NCBI RefSeq assembly: GCF_012927205.1
Contig: NZ_JABBGC010000001.1
Location: 2,914,810-2,978,809 of the forward strand
Source: Chitinophaga fulva
GTDB taxonomy: Bacteria > Bacteroidota > Bacteroidia > Chitinophagales > Chitinophagaceae
Direction of reading: 5' to 3'
Length of the DNA: 64,000 nt
Under the pieces are notes generated by a model, which was given only the letters and a program-made list of their open reading frames with translations, made no database searches and was not told the DNA's origin. Of this stretch, positions 27,276-36,457 are shown piece after piece. The translations under genes were made by a program, and so were the position numbers. How positions within the stretch are numbered: position 1 is the stretch's first letter; each line of letters opens with the position of its first letter.

Positions 27276-29054
27276 ATGAAGTTAACTCAGGAACAACTTG
27301 ACATTATTCATTCAACAGGCAACATTAAAATAAATGCTGTTGCTGGTTCTGGTAAGACAACCACCATCATTGAATATGCTAAATCCAGACCTCACCACAG
27401 TAAAATACTCTATCTGGCGTTTAATAGATCGGTCAGGAATGATGCTATAGCAAAATTTGCTGCATGCGGATTGGCCAATGTTAAAGTGGAAACAGCACAT
27501 TCATTGGCTTATAAGCGGATTGTTTTCAGGGAAGGATATACCGTCCGTAATCAGGGATATCGGACGAATGAAATTGCTGACTTACTGGAGATAACAGGTA
27601 GAACGGAGAAGCATGGAAAGTATATCCTGGCCAATCATATAAATAAATTTTTTAGTTATTTCTGCAACAGCGATAAATCGCGCATGGAGGAGCTGGATTA
27701 TTTGGAGGTCATCACAGATAAAAAAGTTAGGGCCTTTGTTAAAACATGTTATCAGGATATCCAAAGAATGGCTTCGTTGTTATATCAAAGGATGGATGAT
27801 GGTGATATTGATATAACACATGATTTTTATTTGAAGAAATTTCAATTGGAGGGCCCCGATTTAGGGTATGATTATATTTTATTTGATGAAGGACAGGATG
27901 CCTCTGCAGCTATGTTGGATATCTTCCTTAGGCAAAAGGCGATTAAGGTAATTGTAGGAGATACACATCAGCAAATTTATGGTTGGCGATATGCGGTTAA
28001 TTCTTTGGAAAAAGTGGATTTCAAAACATTCCACTTATCAACCAGTTTCCGTTTTGGTCAGGATATCGCTCATCTTGCTACAGAAGTTTTAAAATGGAAG
28101 GAATACCTCGATTTGTATCAACCTTTCACTATTACAGGAGAGGGTGGTCCTGGTAAAGAAAATAGCATTGCTGTCATCGCAAGAACAAATCTTGGTTTAT
28201 TATTAAATGCCATCGGTTATATTGAAAAGAATAAAAATGTGACCCATATATATTTTGAGGGGAATATTAATTCCTATGCTTATGCAGATGAAGGAACGTC
28301 TCTTTATGATGTGTTGAATTTTATTAATAATAAGCGTCATCTTATTAAGGATAATCTCATCCGGGAAATGAAAAATACAGCAGAGCTGGAAGAATATATT
28401 GAACATACGGAAGATATGCAGCTGGCTACTATGCTGGAAATTGTGAAGGAGTATGGAGATGATATCCATGCAATAATGAAGGAATTAAAGCGCAAGCATG
28501 TGGAGGATGGGGAAAAGGAAAAAGCAGCAGTCATTTTTTCAACGGTTCACCGGAGTAAAGGAATGGAGTACGATCAGGTTATACTGGCTGATGATTTTAT
28601 TACGGAAGAGAAGTTGAAGAAAATGAAAAAAGAGGAGATGAATATTTCGAAACTCAACGAGGAAATCAATTTGCTTTATGTGGCTATTACCCGAACACGT
28701 AACATTATTCAAATACCGGAATCTATGATTCCCGCTACTTTTCCCGCTTCGCAAATAACTGTTGAAACGAAAAAATATGAAGCAATAGACAGGACATCTT
28801 TTTCAGTTCCGGAAACAGCAGCCGGAAACCATAAAGAGAGTGCTGAAAAAGCTTATTCCGTTGAGGAAGTCAGATTAAAACATAAGGACGCCTATATGCC
28901 CTGGACTGCTGCGTTGGATAATGAATTGACCACACTTTACTGCCAGGGGGCAAAAATAAAAGAGATGGCAAAATATTTTGGGCGAACTGATGGAGCCATT
29001 CGGTCAAGAATAAAAAAACTGGAGCTGGAAGAAATTTACGGAAAGAGAAAATAA
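27276..29054 (+). CDS. SF1 (UvrD-like) helicase with C-terminal HTH-like tail
   Basis: 592 residues. All SF1A motifs are intact: Walker A 'VAGSGKTTT' (22-30), Walker B in 'FDEGQDAS', motif III 'VGDTHQQIYGWR', motif IV 'LSTSFRFG', motif V 'STVHRSKGMEYDQV' and motif VI 'LLYVAITRTRN'. The final ~50 residues ('MPWTAALDNELTTLY', 'GAKIKEMAKYFGRTDGAIRSRI') form a SANT/Myb- or Sigma70-r4-like helix-turn-helix. The DNA is visibly AT-richer than its neighbours, hinting at transfer. It stands alone between two SusCD loci. It could be a repair helicase or part of a defence gene; no partner nuclease is encoded nearby. Confidence 0.83.
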   Translation: MKLTQEQLDIIHSTGNIKINAVAGSGKTTTIIEYAKSRPHHSKILYLAFNRSVRNDAIAKFAACGLANVKVETAHSLAYKRIVFREGYTVRNQGYRTNEIADLLEITGRTEKHGKYILANHINKFFSYFCNSDKSRMEELDYLEVITDKKVRAFVKTCYQDIQRMASLLYQRMDDGDIDITHDFYLKKFQLEGPDLGYDYILFDEGQDASAAMLDIFLRQKAIKVIVGDTHQQIYGWRYAVNSLEKVDFKTFHLSTSFRFGQDIAHLATEVLKWKEYLDLYQPFTITGEGGPGKENSIAVIARTNLGLLLNAIGYIEKNKNVTHIYFEGNINSYAYADEGTSLYDVLNFINNKRHLIKDNLIREMKNTAELEEYIEHTEDMQLATMLEIVKEYGDDIHAIMKELKRKHVEDGEKEKAAVIFSTVHRSKGMEYDQVILADDFITEEKLKKMKKEEMNISKLNEEINLLYVAITRTRNIIQIPESMIPATFPASQITVETKKYEAIDRTSFSVPETAAGNHKESAEKAYSVEEVRLKHKDAYMPWTAALDNELTTLYCQGAKIKEMAKYFGRTDGAIRSRIKKLELEEIYGKRK

Positions 29055-29123
29055 AAATATTCTTACTTCCCATACCTTTTTTTGTATTTTAGATAGGAAA
29101 TAGTGATTTCCTATATTAAGATC

Positions 29124-29672
29124 ATGTCCACGTTCCATACGATCACTGCATTGAAAGAAGGGAATACTTCCGTTTTCAGAGAACTATTCAATGAATATCA
29201 CCGGAAGGTATACTTATATGTCCTTTCCAAAACGAATTCCCAATATATCGCTGAGGAGACTACCCAAATCACATTCATCAAATTATGGAACTACCGGGAA
29301 CAGCTGAACGAATCTGACCAGGTGGGTAAGCTGTTATTCCATATTGCCCGGGCTACCTGTATTGACCTGTTCAGGAAGGATGCCGTCAGGGAGAGGGTAC
29401 TGAAACTGGAAAATACAGCGGAAACCGATGCCTGGCATGTCTCTGATGCGGTAGAAGTCAAAGAACTGCAGCTGCGCATAAAGCATGCCGTGGGAAATAT
29501 GCCTCCTGTCAGGCGGAGGGTGTTTGAGCTCAGTCGATATGAATTTAAATCCTATAAAGAGATTGCAGCACTCCTTTCCTTGTCTGTTAAGACGGTGGAA
29601 AATCATATGGCGCTAGCTATCAAGCATTTAAGAAAATCTTTGATGCTCTTGGTCCTCTTATTCCTGCGCTAA
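29124..29672 (+). CDS. ECF-type RNA polymerase sigma factor
   Basis: About 182 residues from the ATG at 29124; a GTG at 29103 would add seven. Region 2: 'FRELFNEYHRKVYLYVLSKT', 'AEETTQITFIKLWNYREQL'. Region 4: 'MPPVRRRVFELSRYEFKSYKEIAALLSLSVKTVENHM'. Same FecI-like family as the gene at 17781, followed by a FecR gene on the same strand. A short AGGG-GATG-CCCT hairpin with T6 at 29694-29710 lies between them and is a weak attenuator candidate. Confidence 0.9.
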   Translation: MSTFHTITALKEGNTSVFRELFNEYHRKVYLYVLSKTNSQYIAEETTQITFIKLWNYREQLNESDQVGKLLFHIARATCIDLFRKDAVRERVLKLENTAETDAWHVSDAVEVKELQLRIKHAVGNMPPVRRRVFELSRYEFKSYKEIAALLSLSVKTVENHMALAIKHLRKSLMLLVLLFLR

Positions 29673-29753
29673 AAAAAAATTTATCTTCTCATTAGGGGAT
29701 GCCCTTTTTTCAAACGATATATTGTTGAAGGCACCTCATTATCCAAGCTGAAA

Positions 29754-30803
29754 ATGATACCAAGGGAACTAATTGACAGATATTTCAGGAATGAATGCAG
29801 TGACGATGAAAGGAGGCGGGTGCTGGAATATTTTCGTAATAGTCCCGGGGAATGGAACAAGTACATGACCGAAGAGGACTGGGATAATTTTGAGGAGAAT
29901 GGGGAAGTAGATCCGGCACTTTCCGAAAAGATGTTTAAAGCAGTCAGCAGCAACACTTTCAAGACAACCCGGAAAACGACGGTCACCTGGTTGGCCGCCG
30001 CCGCGTTGGCCGGACTGGTCATGGGGCTGTTATGGATGTACCGGCCCGCTTCAAAGCAGCTGATGGCAACGCGTGAAACACCTTCGTCAACCGCTGAACG
30101 GATGACGGAAAGAAAGAATGTTTCCGATAGGCCGATGAGCATCATACTGGCGGACAACTCCGAGGTGGTGCTATCACCCAATAGCAGCATCCGGTTTTAT
30201 GAGCCTTTCATTTCGGATAAAGAGAGAATGGTGCAGTTGTCGGGTGAGGCTTTGTTTAAAGTAACCGGAGATAAAGGCCGGCCGTTTGTGGTGTATGCAG
30301 ACAAACTGGCGACAACGGTGCTGGGTACTTCGTTTACGGTGCAGTCGTTTGCTGAAAGCGATGTGATCATACTGAAGCTGCATGAGGGCAAGGTGCAGGC
30401 GGCGGCAGCAGATTCCCTGCAGACCAAATGGAAAGGCAAAGTGGTGCTGTTGCCAGGTGATGAGCTGACATATAATAAGGCGACGATGCTGGCAAGCATA
30501 AAACACAGCAGGCCTGCAGAGCATTTGGTAAAGGCCGGTCCTGCCAACGGAAAAGCCTATACGGTCCGCCGGCCCGACTGGTACACCTTTGACGCGTCGT
30601 TGCTTCCCGAGGTTTTTGATCAGCTCAGCAGCTATTATCAGGTAGATATTTATTATTATCCTGCTGATCTGAATAACAAATACTTCTCCGGAAGACTACA
30701 TAAAACAGATTCATTAGAAACAATATTGAACGATATCGCATTGCTCAACCGCCTTACAATTGAGAAAAAAGAAGGTAGTTATATCATCAGGAAGAAAGAT
30801 TAA
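29754..30803 (+). CDS. FecR-family anti-sigma factor
   Basis: 349 residues: cytoplasmic sigma-binding part (1-80), transmembrane helix near 82-100 ('VTWLAAAALAGLVMGLLWM'), FecR domain ('SIILADNSEVVLSPNSSI', 'RMVQLSGEALFKV', 'ATTVLGTSFTVQSF') and C-terminal DUF4974-like domain ('FDASLLPEVFDQLSSYYQVDI', 'LETILNDIALLNRL'). It should control the sigma factor upstream. The SusC encoded downstream has no STN domain, so how this FecR receives an outside signal is unclear. Confidence 0.92.
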   Translation: MIPRELIDRYFRNECSDDERRRVLEYFRNSPGEWNKYMTEEDWDNFEENGEVDPALSEKMFKAVSSNTFKTTRKTTVTWLAAAALAGLVMGLLWMYRPASKQLMATRETPSSTAERMTERKNVSDRPMSIILADNSEVVLSPNSSIRFYEPFISDKERMVQLSGEALFKVTGDKGRPFVVYADKLATTVLGTSFTVQSFAESDVIILKLHEGKVQAAAADSLQTKWKGKVVLLPGDELTYNKATMLASIKHSRPAEHLVKAGPANGKAYTVRRPDWYTFDASLLPEVFDQLSSYYQVDIYYYPADLNNKYFSGRLHKTDSLETILNDIALLNRLTIEKKEGSYIIRKKD

Positions 30804-30826
30804 CCAAAATAATACAGATATCAATA

Positions 30827-30856
30827 CCCCGCAACGTTGCGTAGCGCAACGAGGGG
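30827..30856 (+). terminator. Hairpin between FecR and SusC genes, locus 2
   Basis: GTTGCG-TAG-CGCAAC (30836-30850) forms a 6-bp stem, extended by CCCC/GGGG outside and followed by GGCTTTATT. It occupies the same place as the hairpin at 19413-19432. Confidence 0.5.
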
Positions 30857-30886
30857 GGCTTTATTGCCTAACTTAAGACAGCTACA

Positions 30887-33800
30887 ATGAAAAAATGGAA
30901 TTCCACGTATGCCTTACTGGGCATAGCGGTGATGCTTTGCCTTTCCCCTCTGTTGCTCCAGGCGCAAAAACGTGCAGACGTAACAGGTATCGTAAAAAAT
31001 GGAACAACAGGACAAGCCCTCTGGGGAGTTAGCGTTACGGTTAAAAATGCAACCAACAACTTTTCGGCATCTGTACAAACAGACACTAATGGTGTCTTTA
31101 ATTTCAATCGATTGCCTTCCGGTGCGGGGTACTCTTTTTCCTTCTCTTATATAGGATTTGAGAACCAAACCCTGAGTGGCTATAACCTGAAACCCGGTGC
31201 CGATTTCTCGCTGCTGGTAGAACTGAAAAGCCGGGAGCAGCGGATCAGTGAAGTAGTAGTGGTCGGGTACGGCTCTATGCGGAAAAAAGACCTGACAGGT
31301 TCTATCAGTCAGCTTAAGACTGCCAGGCTGGAAAAAGAAAGTCCCCGGTCAGTACAGGACCTGTTGCGAAGCGGCGTCCCCGGATTAAATGTGGGACAGA
31401 ACACATCCGCCAAAGGGGGAGGAGACCTGCAGATAAGAGGACAACGGTCCTTAAATGCCAGCAACGATCCACTCATTGTACTGGATGGTGTCATATTCTT
31501 CGGTGAGCTGTCAGAAATCAATCCACAGGACATTGAACATTTTGATGTGTTGAAAGATGCATCTGCGGCGGCCATCTATGGCGCGAAATCAGCTAACGGC
31601 GTGGTAATCATTACCACTAAGAAAGGCACTACTGACAAACCTGCCATCCGGTTTAGCGCCAATACCGGCATCGCTACACAAGGCCGTAAACGGGAGGTGT
31701 ATGATGCACAGGGTTACCTGAACTACCGCTCGGACCTGTTCAACAGCACAACAAGATGGGCCACGCCCGCAAAGTACACCCGGCCCACAGAGGCCAATCT
31801 GGCAAAATACGGTATCACAATGGCCGATTGGCGTGCCTATGATGCATTAACAGGAGACCCGGACGATATATGGCTGCGGCGCATCGGCCTGTTCGATAAA
31901 GAACGGCAGAACTATGCCAACGGCAAAACCTATGACTGGTTTGATGGTTCTTTTCAGAAGGGACTGCAACAGGATTACAACGTAAGCTTCTCAGGAAGAA
32001 ACAAAGACGTCCTTAATTATTATTTATCGCTGGGATACCTGAACAACGAAAGCATTGTGGTGGGGGATAAATACCGCGCCTACAGGGTCAATATGAAGCT
32101 GGACGGAAAAATCAACAAGTGGATGCATACCGGCGTGAACATCAATTTTCAGGACCGTTCAGATGGTAACTTCGCGGTGGACTGGGGTGGACAGATCATC
32201 AATAACTCGCCTTTTGCCCTGCCTTTTGATGAGAATGGAAAGCTGGACCCCTATCCTATGGGGGCCAGTGTAAGTCAGGGCACCAACTCGGCTTTCAGTA
32301 ACCAGTACAAGAAGCTGGAAAAAGGATATACCGTTTTAAACACCACGCTTTACCAAACCATCAAACTGCCTTTTAAGATCACCTATCAGCTGAATTTTTC
32401 CCCGCGCATGCAATGGTTCTACAACAGGTATCATGAGTCATCGCAAAACCCCTTGTGGTCTGATAACGGAAAAGTAGTCCGCGAAAACACTAAAAATTTT
32501 GACTGGCAGATAGACAACGTCATTTCATGGGACTACACTTTCGCTCAGAAACATAACGTGAAAGTGACGCTGTTGCAGAATGCGGAAGAACATCAATCCT
32601 GGAATGAAAGCGTTACTGCCCGTGATTTTTCTCCCACTGATGCATTGGGATTTCACAATATCGGCGCGGCCAATCCGCTAAAGACCACTATCAGCAGCAA
32701 TGACCAGCGAAGCACAGGAGATGCGTTGATGGCCCGTGTATTTTATTCCTACAACAACAAGTATATGCTGACAGCGTCTGTTCGCAGAGACGGATATTCC
32801 GCGTTTGGCGTATCAAACCCCAGGGCTACTTTTCCTGCCCTGGCATTTGCCTGGAACTTTGCAGACGAAAATTTCTTCCACTGGAAACCCATGAGCACTG
32901 GCAAATTGCGCCTGTCCTGGGGGATGAACGGCAACCGCTCCATCGGTATATACCAGGCACTGTCAAACCTTACTACCGGCGCCGGTCGTTATGCCTATGT
33001 GCAACCCAACGGCACGGTATACGACCTGTCACAACTGTATGTAGACCGGATGGCCAACTATGACCTGAAGTGGGAAGCTACTTCTTCCTGGAATATAGGG
33101 CTGGATTTTGGTTTCCTGAACAACCGTATCACTGGCAACATGGAGGTATATTACATGCCTACTACGGACCTCCTGATGAACCAGTCCCTGCCTGACTTTA
33201 CCGGCTTTAGCACCGTTACCACCAATCTGGGAGAAGTCGTCAACAGAGGTTTCGAATTGGGCCTTACCTCGCTCAATATGCAGCGGAAAAACTTCGAATG
33301 GTCTACCACACTGGGCTTCTTCTTCAACAGAAATGAGGTCCGGCACCTTTATTACACTTATGAAGACGTATTGAACGCAGATGGTAAGGTGGTCGGCTCT
33401 AAAGAAATCAGCGACATATCAAACGGATGGTTCATTGGTCAGGATATCAGCACCATCTGGAACTATCGTGTATTGGGCATCTGGCAGGAGAGTGAAAGAG
33501 ACCAGGCTGCCCGCTACGGGGAAATACCCGGCGATGTGAAAGTACAGGACGTTAACAACGATGGGAAATATACGAACGCGGACAAACAGTTTCTCGGCTC
33601 CACCACGCCACGTTTCCGCTGGACGCTGCGCAATGATTTTACCCTGTTCAGAAACTTCGACTTCTCCTTCAATATATATTCGAACTGGGGCCATAAACAA
33701 GCCTCTACAGACTATCTGAACAATTTTGGCGCCGGTACCGACAGGACCAATTCCTATGTCAGGAAATACTGGACGCCGGAAAATCCCTCTGATAAATATG

Positions 33801-34057
33801 CCCGCCTGAATTCTACCAACGTACAAAATATTACACCGCCACGCATCATTGATAAAACCTATATCCGCCTGGACAACGTTTCCGTCTCTTATTCACTGCC
33901 CGCCAACATCGCAAGAAGAATGGATATGAGCCAGTTCAAAATATATGCAGGTGTGCGCAATGTCGCGGTATGGGCAAAGGAATGGGAATACTGGGACCCG
34001 GAAACAACTTCCCTGATGCCAAGGTACTATACAGTAGGTCTTACTGCTACTTTTTAA
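30887..34057 (+). CDS. SusC/RagA TonB-linked outer membrane protein
   Basis: 1056 residues with a signal peptide ending in LLLQAQ. Residues ~30-115 are a carboxypeptidase-like regulatory domain ('VTGIVKNGTTGQALWGVSVTV', 'TDTNGVFNF', 'FSYIGFENQ'). The plug follows ('SEVVVVGYGSMRKKDLTGSIS', 'DLLRSGVPGLNV', 'DPLIVLDGVIF', 'VLKDASAAAIYGAKSANGVV') and then the barrel ending 'YTVGLTATF'. There is no STN domain despite the upstream sigma/FecR pair. Ligand unknown; no enzyme genes are linked. Confidence 0.93.
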   Translation: MKKWNSTYALLGIAVMLCLSPLLLQAQKRADVTGIVKNGTTGQALWGVSVTVKNATNNFSASVQTDTNGVFNFNRLPSGAGYSFSFSYIGFENQTLSGYNLKPGADFSLLVELKSREQRISEVVVVGYGSMRKKDLTGSISQLKTARLEKESPRSVQDLLRSGVPGLNVGQNTSAKGGGDLQIRGQRSLNASNDPLIVLDGVIFFGELSEINPQDIEHFDVLKDASAAAIYGAKSANGVVIITTKKGTTDKPAIRFSANTGIATQGRKREVYDAQGYLNYRSDLFNSTTRWATPAKYTRPTEANLAKYGITMADWRAYDALTGDPDDIWLRRIGLFDKERQNYANGKTYDWFDGSFQKGLQQDYNVSFSGRNKDVLNYYLSLGYLNNESIVVGDKYRAYRVNMKLDGKINKWMHTGVNINFQDRSDGNFAVDWGGQIINNSPFALPFDENGKLDPYPMGASVSQGTNSAFSNQYKKLEKGYTVLNTTLYQTIKLPFKITYQLNFSPRMQWFYNRYHESSQNPLWSDNGKVVRENTKNFDWQIDNVISWDYTFAQKHNVKVTLLQNAEEHQSWNESVTARDFSPTDALGFHNIGAANPLKTTISSNDQRSTGDALMARVFYSYNNKYMLTASVRRDGYSAFGVSNPRATFPALAFAWNFADENFFHWKPMSTGKLRLSWGMNGNRSIGIYQALSNLTTGAGRYAYVQPNGTVYDLSQLYVDRMANYDLKWEATSSWNIGLDFGFLNNRITGNMEVYYMPTTDLLMNQSLPDFTGFSTVTTNLGEVVNRGFELGLTSLNMQRKNFEWSTTLGFFFNRNEVRHLYYTYEDVLNADGKVVGSKEISDISNGWFIGQDISTIWNYRVLGIWQESERDQAARYGEIPGDVKVQDVNNDGKYTNADKQFLGSTTPRFRWTLRNDFTLFRNFDFSFNIYSNWGHKQASTDYLNNFGAGTDRTNSYVRKYWTPENPSDKYARLNSTNVQNITPPRIIDKTYIRLDNVSVSYSLPANIARRMDMSQFKIYAGVRNVAVWAKEWEYWDPETTSLMPRYYTVGLTATF

Positions 34058-34079
34058 AAATGATTAAACTGTGTTTACG

Positions 34080-35981
34080 ATGAAAATCACCTTTCATAAA
34101 GCTGTAAGCATCCTGTTGCTGGGAGCCGCTTTACATTTACCATTAAGTTGCTCAAAAGGTTGGTTGAAGCCCGATCCGCTGTCCTTTTACGAGCCTTCTA
34201 TTACGTTTACTTCCAAAGAAGGATTACAGGCGGCGATCAGTAGTTGCAACAGAAATCTTAACTACGTATGGACCGGAGACGGTGCTCCTATACTCACAGA
34301 CCTGCTTTTTTCGGAGGTGGCCGTCAACGGCACTACTGATAAATCCGGACCGGCGCAGGACCTGAACGCGATGATTACGCCCATCTCCAATAACGATGAT
34401 GTAAATACTAACAGAATCAACTTTTTTTGGTTTCAGGGGTATAAAGGCATTAAATACGCCAATACGATCGTGTCTAACCTCGACAGGGTGCCCGGGCTGG
34501 ATTCCACCTTGCGCAACCAGATGATGGGAATGGCCTATTTCCACAGGTCTTTCCGCTACCTGTGGCTGATATTTGATTTCGGGGACATACCCTTGCTGAC
34601 CAGGGAAATCACTGCTCCCAAGTTCAATTTCCGTTCCACCAAGCGGGAGGTAATATTACAGCAGCTCATCGCAGACATGGAGTTCGCCGTGAAGTACGTA
34701 CCGGCTAATGCGGATTATGGGATGGTCACCAAAGGCGCCTGTCAGCAGCTGCTGATCAAATGTTACCTGGCCGCCGGGCAGTTTGATAACGCAATCGCGG
34801 TGGCCAATACGCTCATTAACAGCTCCGGCTATTCCCTGATGACAGCGCCTTTCGGCACATTTGTCAACCCCATGCCGGCCGTTCATAACATCACCAGAAA
34901 TGTGATATGGGATTTACACCGTGGCCCTAATAAATCCATTGCTACCAATAAAGAAACCATTTTTAACATCATTAGCCGTGAAGAATTTGCCAACAGCCGG
35001 ATCGATATCTCCAGCATGCGGAACGCAGTTCCTTTTATTTCAGGCTCCGGTAATCAGCTGATCAGCACTCCTTCCGGCAAACCCGGTATGAGCACCAGCT
35101 ACATACTGACACGTGACAAGATTGACCTGCGCAAAACCTATGGCAGGGGTGTAGCCATCACAAGGCCCACCTGGTACAGTACCAATACCATCTGGGATGA
35201 TCAGGACGATCTCCGTCACAGTACCAGCACCGGAAACTGGATGCGCATGGAAGACATGGTGTATAACAATCCGGCTCTGCTTACAGACAAAGATCCTTAC
35301 TATGGGAAGCCGCTACAGAAGTATAACAGCGCAGGCAAACTGTTGGTAGCGGATACGATCAGGACATGGTTTGAATGGCCTCACTACAAGCTGTGGATCG
35401 AATCGCCAAGAAATGAAACGGTGGACAGCTACAACGGTGGCGCCAGCGACTGGTACATCTACCGCCTTGCAGAAACCTACCTCCTTCGGGCAGAGGCCTA
35501 TTTCTGGAAAGGGGACCTGGCATTGGCGGCTGAAGATGTGAATACCATCCGCCGCAGGGCACGTTGCACCAAAATGTATAACGCCGGTGAAATAACAATG
35601 GGAGCGATTATGGACGAAAGAGCCAGGGAACTTTTCTATGAAGAGCTGCGGCATATGGAACTTAGCCGCGTATCCTACATCTTCGCAACGACCCATAAGG
35701 CCGATGAGTTTGGCAAGACATATACTGTGGAGGATCTTTCCCGGAGCAGTTATTGGTATGAACGCGTGAACAGGTACAACAACTTTTACAATAAAGGGGT
35801 GAAAACCGTGTACGGCGCCGTATTCACAGCAAGCCCCTATCATATATTATGGCCGGTACCGCAGTCAGATATAGACGCCAACCGGGAAGGACGGCTGAAT
35901 CAAAATTTCGGTTATTCGGGGTATGAGCTGAACCGCCCACCGATAGATAACCTGAAGGAAGCGATTGATGCGCAGAAATAA
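34080..35981 (+). CDS. SusD/RagB-like surface lipoprotein
   Basis: About 633 residues from the ATG at 34080; a GTG at 34071 is in frame. Lipobox at LPLSC. It has the RagB/SusD layout: 'KGWLKPDPLSFYEPSITFTSKEGLQAAI', TPR-like helices ('QQLLIKCYLAAGQFDNAIAVA'), and the conserved end 'YIYRLAETYLLRAEAYFWKGDLALAAEDVNTIRRRARC', 'IMDERARELFYEELRHMELSRV'. It partners the SusC before it (22 bases apart). It is longer than typical (500-550). Confidence 0.92.
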   Translation: MKITFHKAVSILLLGAALHLPLSCSKGWLKPDPLSFYEPSITFTSKEGLQAAISSCNRNLNYVWTGDGAPILTDLLFSEVAVNGTTDKSGPAQDLNAMITPISNNDDVNTNRINFFWFQGYKGIKYANTIVSNLDRVPGLDSTLRNQMMGMAYFHRSFRYLWLIFDFGDIPLLTREITAPKFNFRSTKREVILQQLIADMEFAVKYVPANADYGMVTKGACQQLLIKCYLAAGQFDNAIAVANTLINSSGYSLMTAPFGTFVNPMPAVHNITRNVIWDLHRGPNKSIATNKETIFNIISREEFANSRIDISSMRNAVPFISGSGNQLISTPSGKPGMSTSYILTRDKIDLRKTYGRGVAITRPTWYSTNTIWDDQDDLRHSTSTGNWMRMEDMVYNNPALLTDKDPYYGKPLQKYNSAGKLLVADTIRTWFEWPHYKLWIESPRNETVDSYNGGASDWYIYRLAETYLLRAEAYFWKGDLALAAEDVNTIRRRARCTKMYNAGEITMGAIMDERARELFYEELRHMELSRVSYIFATTHKADEFGKTYTVEDLSRSSYWYERVNRYNNFYNKGVKTVYGAVFTASPYHILWPVPQSDIDANREGRLNQNFGYSGYELNRPPIDNLKEAIDAQK

Positions 35982-36041
35982 TTGATAGCAGGAGGATAAA
36001 AGTATGTTTCAGGCCGCAACCCGGAGGCAACGGACGGAGGA

Positions 36042-36344
36042 TCACTGAGTGACTGTAATATCGAACGTTTGTGTATTGATGATCTGTCCGTCTTTTTCCC
36101 AAACTCTCCGCTGTTCAAATGTTACCCTGGCATGGCCTGGTAACACGCCTGTGATCATAAATACTTCATCATTACTTGTCCCTGCATCGCGTACAATGGA
36201 ATCCTGTGTATAGTCGTAAGGTTTGATTTCAATACAGTGGCCGTTTTCTGTTGAATGAAACCATTGGAAACCTGCGGTTCCCATGCCGGGTAAAATGACG
36301 GGGACGGAGCTACCGGTTTTTATTGTTTTTACGATGGTGTCCAT
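36042..36344 (-). CDS. Chagasin-type (I42) cysteine protease inhibitor
   Basis: 100 residues with no signal peptide. The layout is that of chagasin/ICP: 'GSSVPVILPGMGTAGFQWF' at the NPTTGYxW loop position, 'DEVFMITGVLPGHARVTFEQRRVWE' at the G-rich loop and the RPWE-like loop. These loops insert into the active cleft of papain-type proteases. It lies downstream of a papain-family protease gene on the same strand, separated by a terminator, suggesting it protects the producing cell. The call rests on loop placement and context. Confidence 0.72.
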   Translation of the reverse strand: MDTIVKTIKTGSSVPVILPGMGTAGFQWFHSTENGHCIEIKPYDYTQDSIVRDAGTSNDEVFMITGVLPGHARVTFEQRRVWEKDGQIINTQTFDITVTQ

Positions 36345-36381
36345 ATGCCGGTTTTTATTAAGTTACAAATTAGTAAACAAA

Positions 36382-36420
36382 AAAATGAAGCACCTGTTTA
36401 ATCAGGCGCTTCATTTTTTT
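36382..36420 (-). terminator. Terminator between protease and inhibitor genes
   Basis: AAAAATGAAGC-ACCTG...CAGGC-GCTTCATTTTTTT gives a stem of AATGAAGC/GCTTCATT with runs of A and T on both sides. It can end transcription of the protease gene so that the inhibitor is either readthrough-expressed or driven by its own promoter. Confidence 0.7.
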
Positions 36421-36457
36421 GTGTAACATTATCGGGTTCACACCCCGTAATGTATTA

